From positions 2,728,001 to 2,792,000 of the forward strand of contig NZ_CP107954.1 in assembly GCF_036067295.1 (NCBI RefSeq): DNA of 64,000 nucleotides, in the 5' to 3' direction. Under the pieces are notes generated by a model that searched no databases, had not been told where the DNA came from, and saw only the letters and a list, made by a program, of their open reading frames with translations. The translations under genes and the position numbers were made by a program. The DNA comes from Kribbella sp. NBC_00382 (GTDB lineage Bacteria; Actinomycetota; Actinomycetes; Propionibacteriales; Kribbellaceae). This document shows, in pieces, positions 16,833 through 26,399 of the stretch (its first letter is position 1; each line of letters starts with the position of its first letter).

Positions 16833-17237
16833 GTGGCACTGGGTAGGACGTCCCCGCGGGACCTACCGCTGTTCGCGGACCTGTCCGGCCGGGAGATCAA
16901 GGACATCTTCCGGGCCGGCGAAGAGGTCTCGGTACCGGCCGGCTGGTCGCTGATCCTGGAGCAGACCCCGCCCGACGCGGCGTACCTGATCCTGAGCGGG
17001 ACCGCCGCGGTCCGGGTCAAGGGCGAGGAGATCGCCGTACTCGGCCCGGGCGACATCGCCGGCGAGGTCGCGGTCCGGCAGAACCGGTTGCGGACGGCAA
17101 CGGTCACCGCGAAGTCGCGGCTGCAGCTGCTGCACTTCACCCGGGAGAAGTTCGACGACCTGACCGACCGGCTGCCGAACTTCCGCAACGCCATCGACGC
17201 CACCATCGTCGAGCGCCGTGGCCCCCAACCCGACTGA
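16833..17237 (+). CDS. Stand-alone cyclic nucleotide-binding domain protein
   Basis: A 134-residue protein from GTG at 16833 behind GGAGGA. It is a single cNMP-binding beta-barrel (PLFADLSGREI...VPAGWSLILEQTPPDAAYLILSG) with the phosphate-binding cassette partly recognisable at LGPGDIAGEVAV...RTATVTA. The canonical RxA arginine-alanine is represented by RTAT. No DNA-binding domain follows, unlike Crp/Fnr. Its last 20 bases overlap the cyclase gene, so the two are co-translated, and it is a natural sensor or feedback partner for that cyclase. Confidence 0.88.
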   Translation: MALGRTSPRDLPLFADLSGREIKDIFRAGEEVSVPAGWSLILEQTPPDAAYLILSGTAAVRVKGEEIAVLGPGDIAGEVAVRQNRLRTATVTAKSRLQLLHFTREKFDDLTDRLPNFRNAIDATIVERRGPQPD

Positions 17238-18219
17238 CCAGCCCACCCCGGAGCCGGATCTGGGTGTGCTGCAGCAGGAGTTCGAGCAGGCGTTGCTCGG
17301 CGGGGAGCGGAAGTTCACCCGGATCCAGGTCTCCGAGCGGGCCGGGATCTCGATCGAGCGGGCCGAGCAGATGTGGCACGCGCTCGGCTTCGCGACCGTA
17401 CCGGACGACGAGATCGCCTTCACCGACGGCGATGTCGAGGCGCTCCGGCTGGTTGCCGCGCTCGAGGACGACGGTTTCATCGATCCCGCGGTGGAGTCGT
17501 CGCTCGCCCGCAAACTCGGCCAGACCCAGTCGCGGCTGGCGTCCTGGCAGTCGGCGATGTTCTTGGAGTTGCTGGACGGCGCCAAGCTCTCCGCCGACGA
17601 CGCGATCGAGGTCGCGACGTTGTTGCTTCCGGCAATGGAACGGTTGCAGACGTATGTCTGGCGCCGGCACCTGGCCGCGGCGGCCGGGCGTGCGGTGGCC
17701 GGCTCCGATGAGCTGTCGCGTGGCGTCCGGGTGGTGGGCTTCGCGGACATCGTCAGCTACACCAGGTTGACCAGGCGGCTGTCCATCGTCGAGCTGGGCA
17801 AGCTGATCGAACGCTTCGAAGGCCTGGCGGCTGATGTGGTCGCGCTGAACGGCGGCCGGGTGATCAAGTCGATCGGCGACGAGGTTCTCTTCGTCACCGA
17901 CGCTCCTGCACAGGGTGCCGCGCTCGCGCTGGCCTTGCAGGACAAGGTGACTGAGGTCGGCGATATGCCTGAGCTCCGGATCGGGCTTGCCTACGGCAGC
18001 ATCTTGATCCGCCTCGGCGATGTGTATGGCGAGGTCGTCAACCTGGCGTCGCGGTTGACGTCGGAGGCCAAGCCAGGTCGGGTGCTGGTCGACCGGGAGT
18101 TGGCTGCTGCGCTCGATGGCCATCCGGCGTACCGGTTGCGTCGGTTGCGGCGGGTGTCGGTACGCGGGTACCACCATCTGACGCCGTACGCGCTGCAACG
18201 CGCCTCGGACCGGTCCTGA
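17218..18219 (+). CDS. Class III adenylate/guanylate cyclase
   Basis: A 333-residue cytoplasmic cyclase starting at a GTG inside the end of the cNMP-binding gene. The N-terminal helical region (about 1-160, including an HTH/MerR-like stretch RIQVSERAGISIERAEQMW) has regulatory character. The C-terminal catalytic domain (about 165-330) keeps both metal aspartates: D177 in FADIVSYT and D221 in KSIGDEVLF. The transition-state pair is present as NLASR in EVVNLASRLTSEAKPG. It should convert ATP (or GTP) to the cyclic nucleotide as a homodimer. A similar regulatory-plus-cyclase layout is known in mycobacteria. The adjacent cNMP protein implies local feedback. Confidence 0.92.
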   Translation: MAPNPTDQPTPEPDLGVLQQEFEQALLGGERKFTRIQVSERAGISIERAEQMWHALGFATVPDDEIAFTDGDVEALRLVAALEDDGFIDPAVESSLARKLGQTQSRLASWQSAMFLELLDGAKLSADDAIEVATLLLPAMERLQTYVWRRHLAAAAGRAVAGSDELSRGVRVVGFADIVSYTRLTRRLSIVELGKLIERFEGLAADVVALNGGRVIKSIGDEVLFVTDAPAQGAALALALQDKVTEVGDMPELRIGLAYGSILIRLGDVYGEVVNLASRLTSEAKPGRVLVDRELAAALDGHPAYRLRRLRRVSVRGYHHLTPYALQRASDRS

Positions 18220-18240
18220 CGCGTCAGGGACAATGGGCGG

Positions 18241-18960
18241 GTGCATGAGATCGCAACCGCTGGGGAGTTGGCTTCACGGGCAGACGGGGACGCACTACTG
18301 GTGTGGGCCGGTCAGGGGTCGCTCGGTCGTCGTTCAAGGGCCTGGTACGCCGGTGACGCGGTCGTCGTAGGCATCCCGGACCTGTCGAAGCACGATCGGC
18401 TGGTGGTTCGCGGGCCGATGGACGACCTCGCGCCCCTGGTTTCGCGGGCGCTCGCCGAGTTGGGGCCAGGCTTTCGCCCGTTCGGCGAGGAAGCGGTGAT
18501 CCGGGAGCTGGTCGAACGGTTGCCCGAGTTGTCGCTCCGCGCGACCTTCGGGTGGATGGAGACGACGACCGTACCGTCCGACGCGACCACTGCTGCCTGG
18601 CTGGACGGTGATGCCGGCGTCGAGGCGCTGCTGAGCGAGGCGTCTCCGGAGTCCTATGCCCGGCCGGGCGATTCCGGCGTACTGCGCTGGGCTGGTGTCC
18701 TGGATGACACCGGTGAGCTGTTGAGCGTCGCGGCCGACGGCTGGAGCGCGCCGGAGATCGGGTTCATGGCGGGGGTGGCGACCAGACCCGATGCGCGCGG
18801 GCGCGGTCTGTCGCGGCAGGTGTGTGCCTTCGTGACGACCGAGTTGCTGAAGCGGCACGGGCGGGTTGGGCTGATGGTGCATGGTGCGAACGAGGTCGCG
18901 GTCGGCGTGTACCGAAAACTGGGCTACACGTATCGCGCGGTTGCCGCGGCGCACATGTAG
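18241..18960 (+). CDS. GNAT-family N-acetyltransferase (FR47-like)
   Basis: A 239-residue protein from GTG at 18241. The C-terminal half is a GNAT domain: MAGVATRPDARGRGLSRQVCAFVTTELL carries the acetyl-CoA Q/RxxGxG/A-like loop (RGRGLS), followed by GLMVHGANEVAVGVYRKLGYTYRAV. The N-terminal 120 residues form a divergent second module of the FR47/GCN5-related two-domain type. Substrate unknown. It stands 21 bp after the cyclase gene on the same strand and could be co-transcribed. The 51 bp to the next, convergent gene hold no obvious terminator. Confidence 0.85.
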   Translation: MHEIATAGELASRADGDALLVWAGQGSLGRRSRAWYAGDAVVVGIPDLSKHDRLVVRGPMDDLAPLVSRALAELGPGFRPFGEEAVIRELVERLPELSLRATFGWMETTTVPSDATTAAWLDGDAGVEALLSEASPESYARPGDSGVLRWAGVLDDTGELLSVAADGWSAPEIGFMAGVATRPDARGRGLSRQVCAFVTTELLKRHGRVGLMVHGANEVAVGVYRKLGYTYRAVAAAHM

Positions 18961-19011
18961 CCCAGCTCGGTCGGCCCGTTGTCGGCCTGGCTCGGTTGGC
19001 TCAGCTTTGGA

Positions 19012-20313
19012 TCAACGGGTCGGGGTGATGGTGAGGGTGACGCCCGGCTTGCCCGTGGTGGCGGGCGGCGTCGGAGTGGGCTTGGTGCTCGCGGCCGGGG
19101 TCGACGGCTTGCCGGTCGCAGTCGGGGTCGGGGTCGGCTGAGGCGTGGTGGTCGCGCCTGGAGTTGAGCCCGCGGACGGCGTTGTGAGCGTGGTGGCCGG
19201 GGCCGGCGGTGGGACGAACGGGGCCTTGTCGGTGTCCGTGCACGGCGTGATGTCGTTGCCGTTGGCATCCGTCTGGGTCGGCTGGTCGGTCCGGACGATG
19301 GCCTGCGGGAAGACGTTGCTGACCATGTCGTCGCCAGTGGCGTTGCCGTTGGTGGCCGCGCAGTTCTGGAGCGGGAGGCTGATCGGCTTGCCGTCCTGGT
19401 CGTAGAGACGGACCTTGACCTGCCGGCCCTGCTCGTCGAACGGGTACACGTTGCTGATCGAAGTACCGTCCAGAACCAGGCCGTTCTGGGGGTAGTAGTT
19501 GTTGCTGCTGGCGGTACTGCGGTAGTTGGTGAACGGGCCGGCCGAGCCGCCGACGAAGCTGTAGGCCAGCCAGAGCGGCACGATGACCGTCGCGACCACG
19601 TTCAGCGGTACGACGTACCAGAGCCAGCGGCGATCCTGCTGGGTCCGGCGGCCGATCCAGACCGACACGACCGCGCCGGCCAGGGCGCCGACCACGGTGA
19701 CGGCGAACGCACCGGACACGGCGAAGATTGCGCCGCCCCCGACGATGCCGCGCGCCACCCACCAGACCGGCTGGCCGATGGTGACCAGCTCATGCTTGAC
19801 GTTCGGCGGGATCTGGTCGATCAGGCTGCGGATCTGCTCTGCGCCGTGCCGCCCGCGATGCGTGTCCAGGACGATGCGCGGATCCCTGCCCTGCAAGGCT
19901 CGCACGCCCATGAAGGCAGCGCCTGCCAGGAAGATCAGCCCGATCACGCCGAAGAAGGCGGCCTCGGCATCGCCGTTCGCCAGAGCGATGATCAGGAAGA
20001 GTGGCCCGACGATCGAGGCGATGACTCCCCAGGTCAGAGCGGCCTCGGCGCCGGTACGCTCCGGCTTGGCCGCCTTCGTGCGGGGTGGGTAACCGGCCGC
20101 GGTGCGCAGCTCATCGGCGTACTGGCTGGGCGTGCCGAGGCGGTCCTGCAATGCGGCGGCCGTCGGCTCTTCCTCGAACTCGGTGGCGACCTCGCTCAGG
20201 TGGCCGGTGACGTCCTCGAGGACGTCGGCCAGTTCGCCCGGGGGCAGGTCGCTCAGCTCGGCCTTGACTTGGGCCAGGTACGTTGCGACCGGTCCGGTCA
20301 GTGTGCTGTTCAC
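19012..20313 (-). CDS. HAAS-domain membrane protein partnered with PadR
   Basis: The GTG at 20313 overlaps the stop of the PadR gene (GTGA), which decides this start and gives 433 residues. The N-terminal 75 residues (VKAELSDLPPGELADVLEDVTGHLSE) form a HAAS/DUF1700-like helical signalling domain, a known companion of PadR regulators. Four or more membrane helices follow (about 95-250). The extracytoplasmic C-terminal part contains a folded region with NNYYPQNGLVLDG and a 70-residue Thr/Pro linker-like tail (PTPTPTATGKP). It is probably a membrane stress sensor or envelope protein; ligand unknown. Confidence 0.82.
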   Translation of the reverse strand: MNSTLTGPVATYLAQVKAELSDLPPGELADVLEDVTGHLSEVATEFEEEPTAAALQDRLGTPSQYADELRTAAGYPPRTKAAKPERTGAEAALTWGVIASIVGPLFLIIALANGDAEAAFFGVIGLIFLAGAAFMGVRALQGRDPRIVLDTHRGRHGAEQIRSLIDQIPPNVKHELVTIGQPVWWVARGIVGGGAIFAVSGAFAVTVVGALAGAVVSVWIGRRTQQDRRWLWYVVPLNVVATVIVPLWLAYSFVGGSAGPFTNYRSTASSNNYYPQNGLVLDGTSISNVYPFDEQGRQVKVRLYDQDGKPISLPLQNCAATNGNATGDDMVSNVFPQAIVRTDQPTQTDANGNDITPCTDTDKAPFVPPPAPATTLTTPSAGSTPGATTTPQPTPTPTATGKPSTPAASTKPTPTPPATTGKPGVTLTITPTR

Positions 20314-20639
20314 GCAGCCGCCTCCTCGAGCAGCAACACCGACATCGTGTCGGCGAAGTGGTTCCACGTCTTGGTGGACTCGGCGAGCAGATCCAGGCCG
20401 GTCTTGTTCAGCCCGTAGTACTTCCGGTGCGGCCCTTCCTCGCTGGGCTGCACGTACGACGTCAACGCGCCGGCCGCGAACAGCCGCCGCAACGTCCCGT
20501 ACACCGAGGCGTCCGCGACATCCTCAAGTCCGGCGGCCCGCAAGCGGCGCAGTACGTCGTAGCCGTACCCGTCCGCCTCGCGCAGCACCGCCAGCACAGC
20601 CAGGTCGAGCACGCCCTTGAGCAGCTGACTCGGATCCAT
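20310..20639 (-). CDS. PadR-family transcriptional regulator
   Basis: A 109-residue regulator starting MDPSQLLKGVLDLAVLAVL with GGAGG upstream; a longer frame to 20726 has no support. The winged helix is typical: ADGYGYDVLRRLRAAG, then ASVYGTLRRLFAAGAL, and the wing GPHRKYYGLNKTG. It is translationally coupled to the HAAS membrane protein at 19012. A short palindrome at 20728-20741 in its promoter region could be its own operator. Confidence 0.92.
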   Translation of the reverse strand: MDPSQLLKGVLDLAVLAVLREADGYGYDVLRRLRAAGLEDVADASVYGTLRRLFAAGALTSYVQPSEEGPHRKYYGLNKTGLDLLAESTKTWNHFADTMSVLLLEEAAA

Positions 20640-20727
20640 CGCCTCCACCACCTCCGCTAGGTGCACCGCGAACCCGGCCCCCTCAGACCGGCCTCGCGGT
20701 GCTCTGCCGACCACACTACTACACACC

Positions 20728-20741
20728 GCAGAGTACTCCGC
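20728..20741. promoter_or_regulatory. Candidate PadR operator palindrome
   Basis: GCAGAGTACTCCGC has a perfect 8-bp core GAGTACTC with partly symmetric flanks. It lies about 90 bp upstream of the PadR start, in the expected promoter zone. PadR autoregulation is common in the family. Support is positional only. Confidence 0.35.
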
Positions 20742-20797
20742 AATCCTGTTTCACCCCGGAGAGTCAGTAATCGGCGGGCAAGTGAGTGTTTTGTGTG

Positions 20798-20891
20798 CCG
20801 ATGGACAGGAGGTAGTCGCTCGAATGGCGTGAACAGTGCGATGGCTGAGCGTGGGGCGGGGGAGGGGAGGGCAGTACCTCCTGTCGAGCGG
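20798..20891. repeat. 94-bp inverted-repeat element, copy 2 (degenerate)
   Basis: This element has the same 94-bp length as the one at 2428-2521. Its arms share GACAGGAGGTA (20804-20814) and TACCTCCTGTC (20875-20885), and the inner string TGAGCGTGG sits at the identical offset. The left arm has drifted (CCGATG in place of CCGCTC), so pairing is less complete. It occupies the gap between the divergent PadR and AraC-DinB genes (20640-20961), which otherwise holds only their promoters. Confidence 0.7.
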
Positions 20892-20961
20892 GACGCGATG
20901 TGGTGCCGGTTGGGGGAAATCGATCAAGTCGGGTGGGTGGAATTCCGTGCACAGTGGAGCT

Positions 20962-21897
20962 ATGAACTCAACGGATGTGTTCGCCGGCTTTGTCGCCGCG
21001 GTTGCTGACAGCCTTGATGAGGCTGGGACGACCGGGTGCGACCTGGCTCAGCGGGTGCATATGTCCCGCTCGCATTGCGACCGGGTGATTGCGGCTGCGA
21101 CGGGTGAATCGCCCTCGGCTTTCCGGCGGCGGTTGCTGCTGGAGCGGGCGGCGTACCGGCTGTTGGCGGGTGACTCCGTCGTGCTCGACCTAGCGGTCGA
21201 GGCGGGGTACGGGTCGCATGAGGCGTTCACGCGGGCATTCAGCAGGGCGTTCGGGATGTCGCCGCGGGAGTGGCGGCGGGAGTCGTCGCGGCGGTTCTTC
21301 CTGGCGGCGCCGAGCGGGGTTCATTTCCAGCCACCGGCAGGGTTACGCCTGCCTGCTCAGAAGGAGACGAGAGGGATGGACGTACTGGTACGGATGGTTG
21401 AGCACCACGTGTGGCTCACCGGCGAAATGATCGAGCGCGGCGGGCGCCTGGACGCCGCAGCACTGGACAAGCCGATCGAGTTGTCGGTCGAGGGCATCGA
21501 CGACGACGTGTCGATCCGGTACTTGCTGGACCGCCTGGTCTGGCAGGAGGAGATGTGGCTGGCATCGGTGGAGGACCGGCCGTTCCAGGTACCCGAGTGC
21601 GGCCGAGAGGTGACCACTCCGATCGCCGAACTCCGCACCCGCCATGCCGACGCCGGCTCCCGCTTCGTGGCGCTAGTCAACCGCCTCAACGACGAGGGTC
21701 GCTTCGACGACAGCTTCGTAGACACCACCTGCGAACCACCCCGCGTCTTCACCTACGGCGGCATGGTCGCCCACGTCCTCACCTTCGCCGCCCACCGCCG
21801 CTCCCTCCTCATCGGCGCCTTCCACACCGCCGGCATCACCGACCTAGGCTTCGGCGACCCCATGCACTACATCGCCGACGGCGCGCCCGCCAGCTAA
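20962..21897 (+). CDS. AraC-type HTH fused to a DinB-like domain
   Basis: I start at the ATG at 20962 behind GGAG, giving 311 residues. The N-terminal 110 residues are an AraC-type DNA-binding domain (CDLAQRVHMSRSHCDRVIAAAT, LDLAVEAGYGSHEAFTRAFSRAFGMSPREWRR). From about residue 135 a four-helix DinB/DfsB-like metal-binding domain follows, with histidines at MVEHHVWLTGEMI and HVLTFAAHRRSLL in the usual triad positions. Such fusions are thought to sense thiol or electrophile stress, and no target is evident. The 130 bp downstream of it hold no gene. Confidence 0.88.
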   Translation: MNSTDVFAGFVAAVADSLDEAGTTGCDLAQRVHMSRSHCDRVIAAATGESPSAFRRRLLLERAAYRLLAGDSVVLDLAVEAGYGSHEAFTRAFSRAFGMSPREWRRESSRRFFLAAPSGVHFQPPAGLRLPAQKETRGMDVLVRMVEHHVWLTGEMIERGGRLDAAALDKPIELSVEGIDDDVSIRYLLDRLVWQEEMWLASVEDRPFQVPECGREVTTPIAELRTRHADAGSRFVALVNRLNDEGRFDDSFVDTTCEPPRVFTYGGMVAHVLTFAAHRRSLLIGAFHTAGITDLGFGDPMHYIADGAPAS

Positions 21898-22027
21898 CCC
21901 CGACGCCGCCGAAGCCCACCCGGCGAATTAGTTGCCAAGGGCACCTTGTGCATCGCCTGAGTATCTCGCCGCCCCGAAAACACTCACACGAAGCACAAAG
22001 TCGCCACGAAGGAGTCGGCGGCGGCGG

Positions 22028-24338
22028 TTAGGGCGCTGGGGTGAGTTCTACGGTGCCGTCTATGAGGAGTTCGAGGCTGGTGTCGCCGTAGCGGATTCGG
22101 GTGGATTGGTTGGCGGTTCGGGCGGTGATTCGGGCGGTGGTTAGGCGGCCGACGCGCCAGGTCAGGTCGACGGTGAAGCCGCCTCGGGCTCGGAGGCCTC
22201 GGACTTCGCCGTTGGGCCACGCGGTGGGGAGGGCGGGGAGGAGTTCGATTTCGTCGGGGGTGGATTGGAGGAAGAGTTCGGCCAGGGCTCCGGTGGCTCC
22301 GGTGTTGCCGTCGGTGGAGTAGATGTTGGAGGTGGCGCCGGCGATTCCGCCTACTGAGTAGGAGAGGAGGTTGGATTCGCTGGCGTCGGAGACCAAGGCG
22401 CGCAGGTGGGCCAGGGCCTGGTCGCCGTTGAGCAGGCGGGCGTAGTACGCCATCAGGTTGGCTTCGACCCACTCGGTCTGTTCCCAGCCGTCGGCGGACT
22501 GGCGCCGGTTGATCGTGGTTTCGCAAGCAGCAGCCAGCGCAGGGTGTTCGCGGGGCGTGATCTGGCGCTCGGGGTAGAGGGCAATCAGGTGTGAGGTATG
22601 CCGGTGGCTCGGGACGGCTTCGTCGAAGTCGGTGAGCCATTCCTGGAGCTGGCCGTGCTGGCCGATCTGGAACGGTGGCAGCTTCTTGCGGGCGGCCTCG
22701 AGGTGGCTGCGGAAGGCGTCGTCGGTGTCGAGCAGGATCGACGCCTCGGCGCAGATCCGGAACAGCGCCTCGATCAGCACGGTGTCGCAGGTGGCGCCCA
22801 TCGACAGCGAGCATTGGTCACCGTCAGGGGTGAGGTACCAGTTCTCCGGCGAGTCCGACGGACCGCTCAGCAGCAAGCCGGTGGCGGGGTCTTCGGTCAA
22901 GTATGCAAGGAAGAACTCGGCCGCGTCCCGCAGTACCGGATAGGCGCGCGTCTCCAAGAACGAAAGATCGCGGTTGTACTCGAAGTGCTCCCACAGTTGC
23001 AGCGAGATCCAGATCCCACTCGTCACATGCATGCCCCAACCAAGCCCCCACCCCGGCGCGGAATACCCCCAAGCATTGCTGACCGTGTGCGAAACCCACC
23101 CCGGTACGCCGTAAAGCTCACGAGCCGTCCGTTGCCCGCTGGCGCGCAGCCGGTCGATCCAGTTGAACAGCGGCAACTGGCATTCGCCCAACCCGGTGAT
23201 CTCGGCGGCCCAATAGTTCTGCTGAGTGTTGATATCGAGGTGAAAGTCGTTCGTCCAAGGCCCACCCGATGCCAGCCCGTCGTTCCACAATCCCTGCAGC
23301 GCAAGGGGAAGTGGCGAGTCCGCGCGCGACCCGGCGATGGTCAGGTACCGCCCGAACTGGAAGTACAAGGCAAGCAACTCGGGATCCTCGGCACCCTTGG
23401 CCAGCAACTCGCGACGCTCATCCGTCGGCAACTCCCGGACTGCCTCGCCGGTGCGTCCGATGTCGAGCGCGACCCGGCTGATCAGCGGGGTGTAGTCGTC
23501 GAGGTGAGACTGCTTGAGCGTCGGGTAGTCGGCCGCGCCAGCCACCAGACGTGCTGACCTTTCCGCCGGGTCCGCGCCGAGCCAGTCGGTGCCGATGGCA
23601 ATCAAAAGAGTGGCGGAGGTGGAGTTCTCGACGGTCAGATGGTTGTTAAAAGCAACAATAGAGCCGTCGGTTGTCACGCGGGTGCGGATGTCGACCGAGG
23701 TGCCGGCGGATCCGTTGCTGTGCAGGCTTTCGTGGGGCCCGGTAGGTGAGCTGCAGGACGTCATCCAAGGCAACTGCTGTGCCTTCGCTGAAGGAAACTC
23801 GGAACGACGTCGGCGCGCTGCTGGTCAGCCGCACCACGATCACTGAGTCCGCATGCGAGGCGAAGACCTCCCGCTCGAAGACGATCCCGCCGCGTTCGAA
23901 CTGCGTCCGCACAATCGCGTCAGTCAGATCGAGCGACCGTTCAAACGCGGTCGTCGGTCCGTGAACAGCAAAGAAGTCCACCAGGAGTTCCGGCAGCTGG
24001 ACATTCGTACCGAAGCTGGTAGGCCGCCCAAGCAAGTGCTCGCCAGCCAGTGCCTGAGCGGCGGAGTAGTCACCGGCCAGCAGTAGTTCGCGAATCGCCG
24101 GCAGGTTCTCCAGTGCCGTCGGGCTGACATCCGTAGAACTAGCAGCCCCGGACCAAGCCGTTGACTCGGAGAGCTGGATGCGTTCCACCCGGTCGCCCGA
24201 GTAGACCATGCCACCCAGACGCCCGTTCCCGATCGGCAATGCCTCGAACCACCGCTCCGCAGGCCGGCTGTACCAAAGCCGCCCACACTCAAACGACGAG
24301 GTGGACGGCTGTGGCTGAACTACCGAGGACTCAAGCAT
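22028..24338 (-). pseudogene. GH95 alpha-L-fucosidase-like gene, split by a single-base frameshift
   Basis: Two overlapping frames together make one complete GH95 enzyme of about 770 residues. The N-terminal frame (24338 down to about 23740) holds LWYSRPAERWFEALPIGNGRLGG, the family hallmark. The C-terminal frame (about 23735 down to 22028; open from 23773) holds GPWTNDFHLDINTQQNYW and HRHTSHLIALYPERQI, both conserved in catalytic regions of the family. The junction is at the GGGG run 23734-23737 (plus strand): removing one base would join ...LTYRA directly to HESLHSNGS. No signal peptide is visible, so the ancestral enzyme was probably cytoplasmic and acted on imported fucosides. It may be a real pseudogene, a recent mutation or a base-calling error at the homopolymer. 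Confidence 0.85.
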
Positions 24339-24351
24339 GAGCCCAACCCTA

Positions 24352-24367
24352 GGCGAATTAATTCACC
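24352..24367. promoter_or_regulatory. AT-rich palindrome upstream of the fucosidase gene
   Basis: GGcGAATTAATTCaCC is a 16-bp near-palindrome with a perfect 10-bp core, starting 14 bases upstream of the GH95 start. An AT-rich dyad at this distance from a catabolic gene in high-GC DNA suggests an operator. The regulator is unknown. Confidence 0.35.
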
Positions 24368-24383
24368 AGGGTAAGTATGCGGC

Positions 24384-26399
24384 TCAGCGGGTGGGATCGT
24401 GCAGGTCGGGACGCTCGCTCGGGGTGGTGATGGTGACCTCGAGCGGCGCGGCCTTGGCGGTCGGCGGGTTGATCTTGCCGACCGTGATCGGCAGGTTCAG
24501 CTTGCTGTTCGCCAGGTCGATGTCGATCGTCGCGCCGGTGTCGTTCGGCGTGGTCCACTCGAGGTCGCTCAAGGTCACCGCGAGGCCGAGTATGCGGCCC
24601 TTCGGGATCACCTCGTCCTGCGCGCGCAGTGGCACGGTGACGTTGGCCCACTTGCCCGGAGTCAGCGGTTTCGGCTTGCTGAGCGAGGCGCTGTGCGCGG
24701 CGTCGATCCAGCCCCGGCTGACGATGCCGTGGTCGCTCTCCTCGGTCAGCTTCTGGGTCTCGAAGTAGCAGGAGTCGTCGTAGCTGACGCTCGAGCCGTA
24801 GCAGCTCTCATCCCTGGTTTTGGTCCGGATGCCGGCGTACCGTTCCGCCTCGCCGTACTCGACCAGCCGCGCGGTCACCGGCGTGGTGGCCGAGTCGGAC
24901 TTGATCCGCAGCGTCACCGTCGCTGTGCCGCTGACCCTGATCGCGGCCGGCAGCGGCGCGGACAGGAACATCTGCCGGCCCGCGATCACCTCCGACGGGG
25001 TGGCGACGATGTCGTCCTCGGTCAGCGACGGCTCGTCGGTGATGGTGACCGTTCCCTTACCGAACGAACCGAGCTTGCCGGCAGCGAGCGGGACCGGCAC
25101 CGTCTTCTTGGTGGCCGGCCAGGTGCTGTAGTTCTGCCACTTGTCCGGCGCGGTCTCGACGGTCGCGATCGGTTCGCGCATCACGTTGTTCTGCAGACCT
25201 TGCAGCCAGTAGTCGAACCACTTGTGCAGCTCGTCGGTCCACTCCTTGCGGCGGAACTCGAACGGGTCGACGTGGTCTTCCAGGCCGAGCCAGATCTTGC
25301 GCTTCACACCGAACTTGGCGAGCGCGTCCCACCATTGCGCGAAGTGGTTGGTCTGCACGTTGTAGTCGCTCAGGCCGTGCGTCAGGAAGACCGAGGCCTT
25401 CACCTTGCGCGCGTCCTTCACGTAGTCGCGCTCGGCCCAGAAGCTCGTGTAGTTCCCGGTCTCGTCCGCGTCCTGTTCGCCGAGGTCCGCACGGACGGCT
25501 TCGCAGGCGGGTGTCTGGTGGCCGACGTAGTCGCCGAGCCAGGGCATGTAGTCGATCGAGTACGGCACCCCGCCGGAACGGGAGTAGTCGTACCACGACG
25601 AGATCGCCGAGATCGGCACGATCGTCTTCAATCCCCGTACGCCGGTCGCCGCGACGCCGTTGGCCAGCGTTCCGTCGTACGACTTGCCGATCATCCCGAC
25701 CGAGCCGGTGGTCCAGGTCGCGCTGACCGGATCGCCGCTGCCGGTGTGCGCGGTGTTGCGGCCGTTCAGCCAGTCGATCACCGCGACGACGGAATCGATC
25801 TCGTCCTTGCCGCCGACGTCGCCGCAACCGGTCGAGCGGCTGGTGCCGACCACGTCGACACCGACCACGGCATAGCCGAGCGGGACGAAGTAGTTGTCGT
25901 AGTACAGCGGCATCTTCTGGATGTCGCCGTTCTCGTCGTAGGTCTTGGTCTCGCCCTCGTTGCCGCGTCCGCAGCAGGAGTAGTACGGCGAGGCATCCAT
26001 GATGACGGGGATCTTGCGGCCGGCCGCGGCGGGTTCGCGCGGCCGGACGATGTCGACCGCGATCACGTCGTTGGTGCCGTCGGAGTCGGTGTCCATCGTG
26101 GTGTCGACGTAGACCGACTCACGGATCGCGTTGCCGTAGTCGTAGACCGGCTTGGTACTGCGCGTGCGCGGGTCGACGTTCGGCGGTACCGACGAGGTTG
26201 CGGCCTCCGTGGTCGCGGGCGGCGGGGCCACCTGCGCACCCTGGGCCGAGTTCAGTTGCTCCGGGGTCTCGGAGGGGGCGACTACTCCAGCTGGTCCGTC
26301 CTGCGGCGGTGCGGCGGCAGCGGTACCCGTGACGGTACCCAGGCACACCAGTGCGCTGGACGAAGCCAGAAGGAGGACCCTGGCGCGGACGGTCGTCAT
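24384..26399 (-). CDS. Secreted Xaa-Pro dipeptidyl-peptidase/CocE-NonD hydrolase
   Basis: A 671-residue exported serine hydrolase. The N terminus is a Sec signal peptide (MTTVRARVLLLASSSALVC...TAAAA, cleaved near residue 30), followed by a Pro/Thr-rich stretch. The alpha/beta-hydrolase core has the nucleophile in GKSYDG (S240) and the later acid and base near HGLSDYNV and LEDHVDPFE. The C-terminal jelly-roll (from about 430) is the X-Pro dipeptidyl-peptidase C-terminal domain. It likely removes X-Pro dipeptides from peptides outside the cell; CocE-like esterases are the alternative. Cysteine pairs (SCCGRG, ESCYGSS) fit an extracellular protein. Confidence 0.92.
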   Translation of the reverse strand: MTTVRARVLLLASSSALVCLGTVTGTAAAAPPQDGPAGVVAPSETPEQLNSAQGAQVAPPPATTEAATSSVPPNVDPRTRSTKPVYDYGNAIRESVYVDTTMDTDSDGTNDVIAVDIVRPREPAAAGRKIPVIMDASPYYSCCGRGNEGETKTYDENGDIQKMPLYYDNYFVPLGYAVVGVDVVGTSRSTGCGDVGGKDEIDSVVAVIDWLNGRNTAHTGSGDPVSATWTTGSVGMIGKSYDGTLANGVAATGVRGLKTIVPISAISSWYDYSRSGGVPYSIDYMPWLGDYVGHQTPACEAVRADLGEQDADETGNYTSFWAERDYVKDARKVKASVFLTHGLSDYNVQTNHFAQWWDALAKFGVKRKIWLGLEDHVDPFEFRRKEWTDELHKWFDYWLQGLQNNVMREPIATVETAPDKWQNYSTWPATKKTVPVPLAAGKLGSFGKGTVTITDEPSLTEDDIVATPSEVIAGRQMFLSAPLPAAIRVSGTATVTLRIKSDSATTPVTARLVEYGEAERYAGIRTKTRDESCYGSSVSYDDSCYFETQKLTEESDHGIVSRGWIDAAHSASLSKPKPLTPGKWANVTVPLRAQDEVIPKGRILGLAVTLSDLEWTTPNDTGATIDIDLANSKLNLPITVGKINPPTAKAAPLEVTITTPSERPDLHDPTR

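Noticed and set aside
21898-22027. Possible terminator between the AraC-DinB gene and the fucosidase
   Set aside because: No hairpin of useful length could be found by eye.
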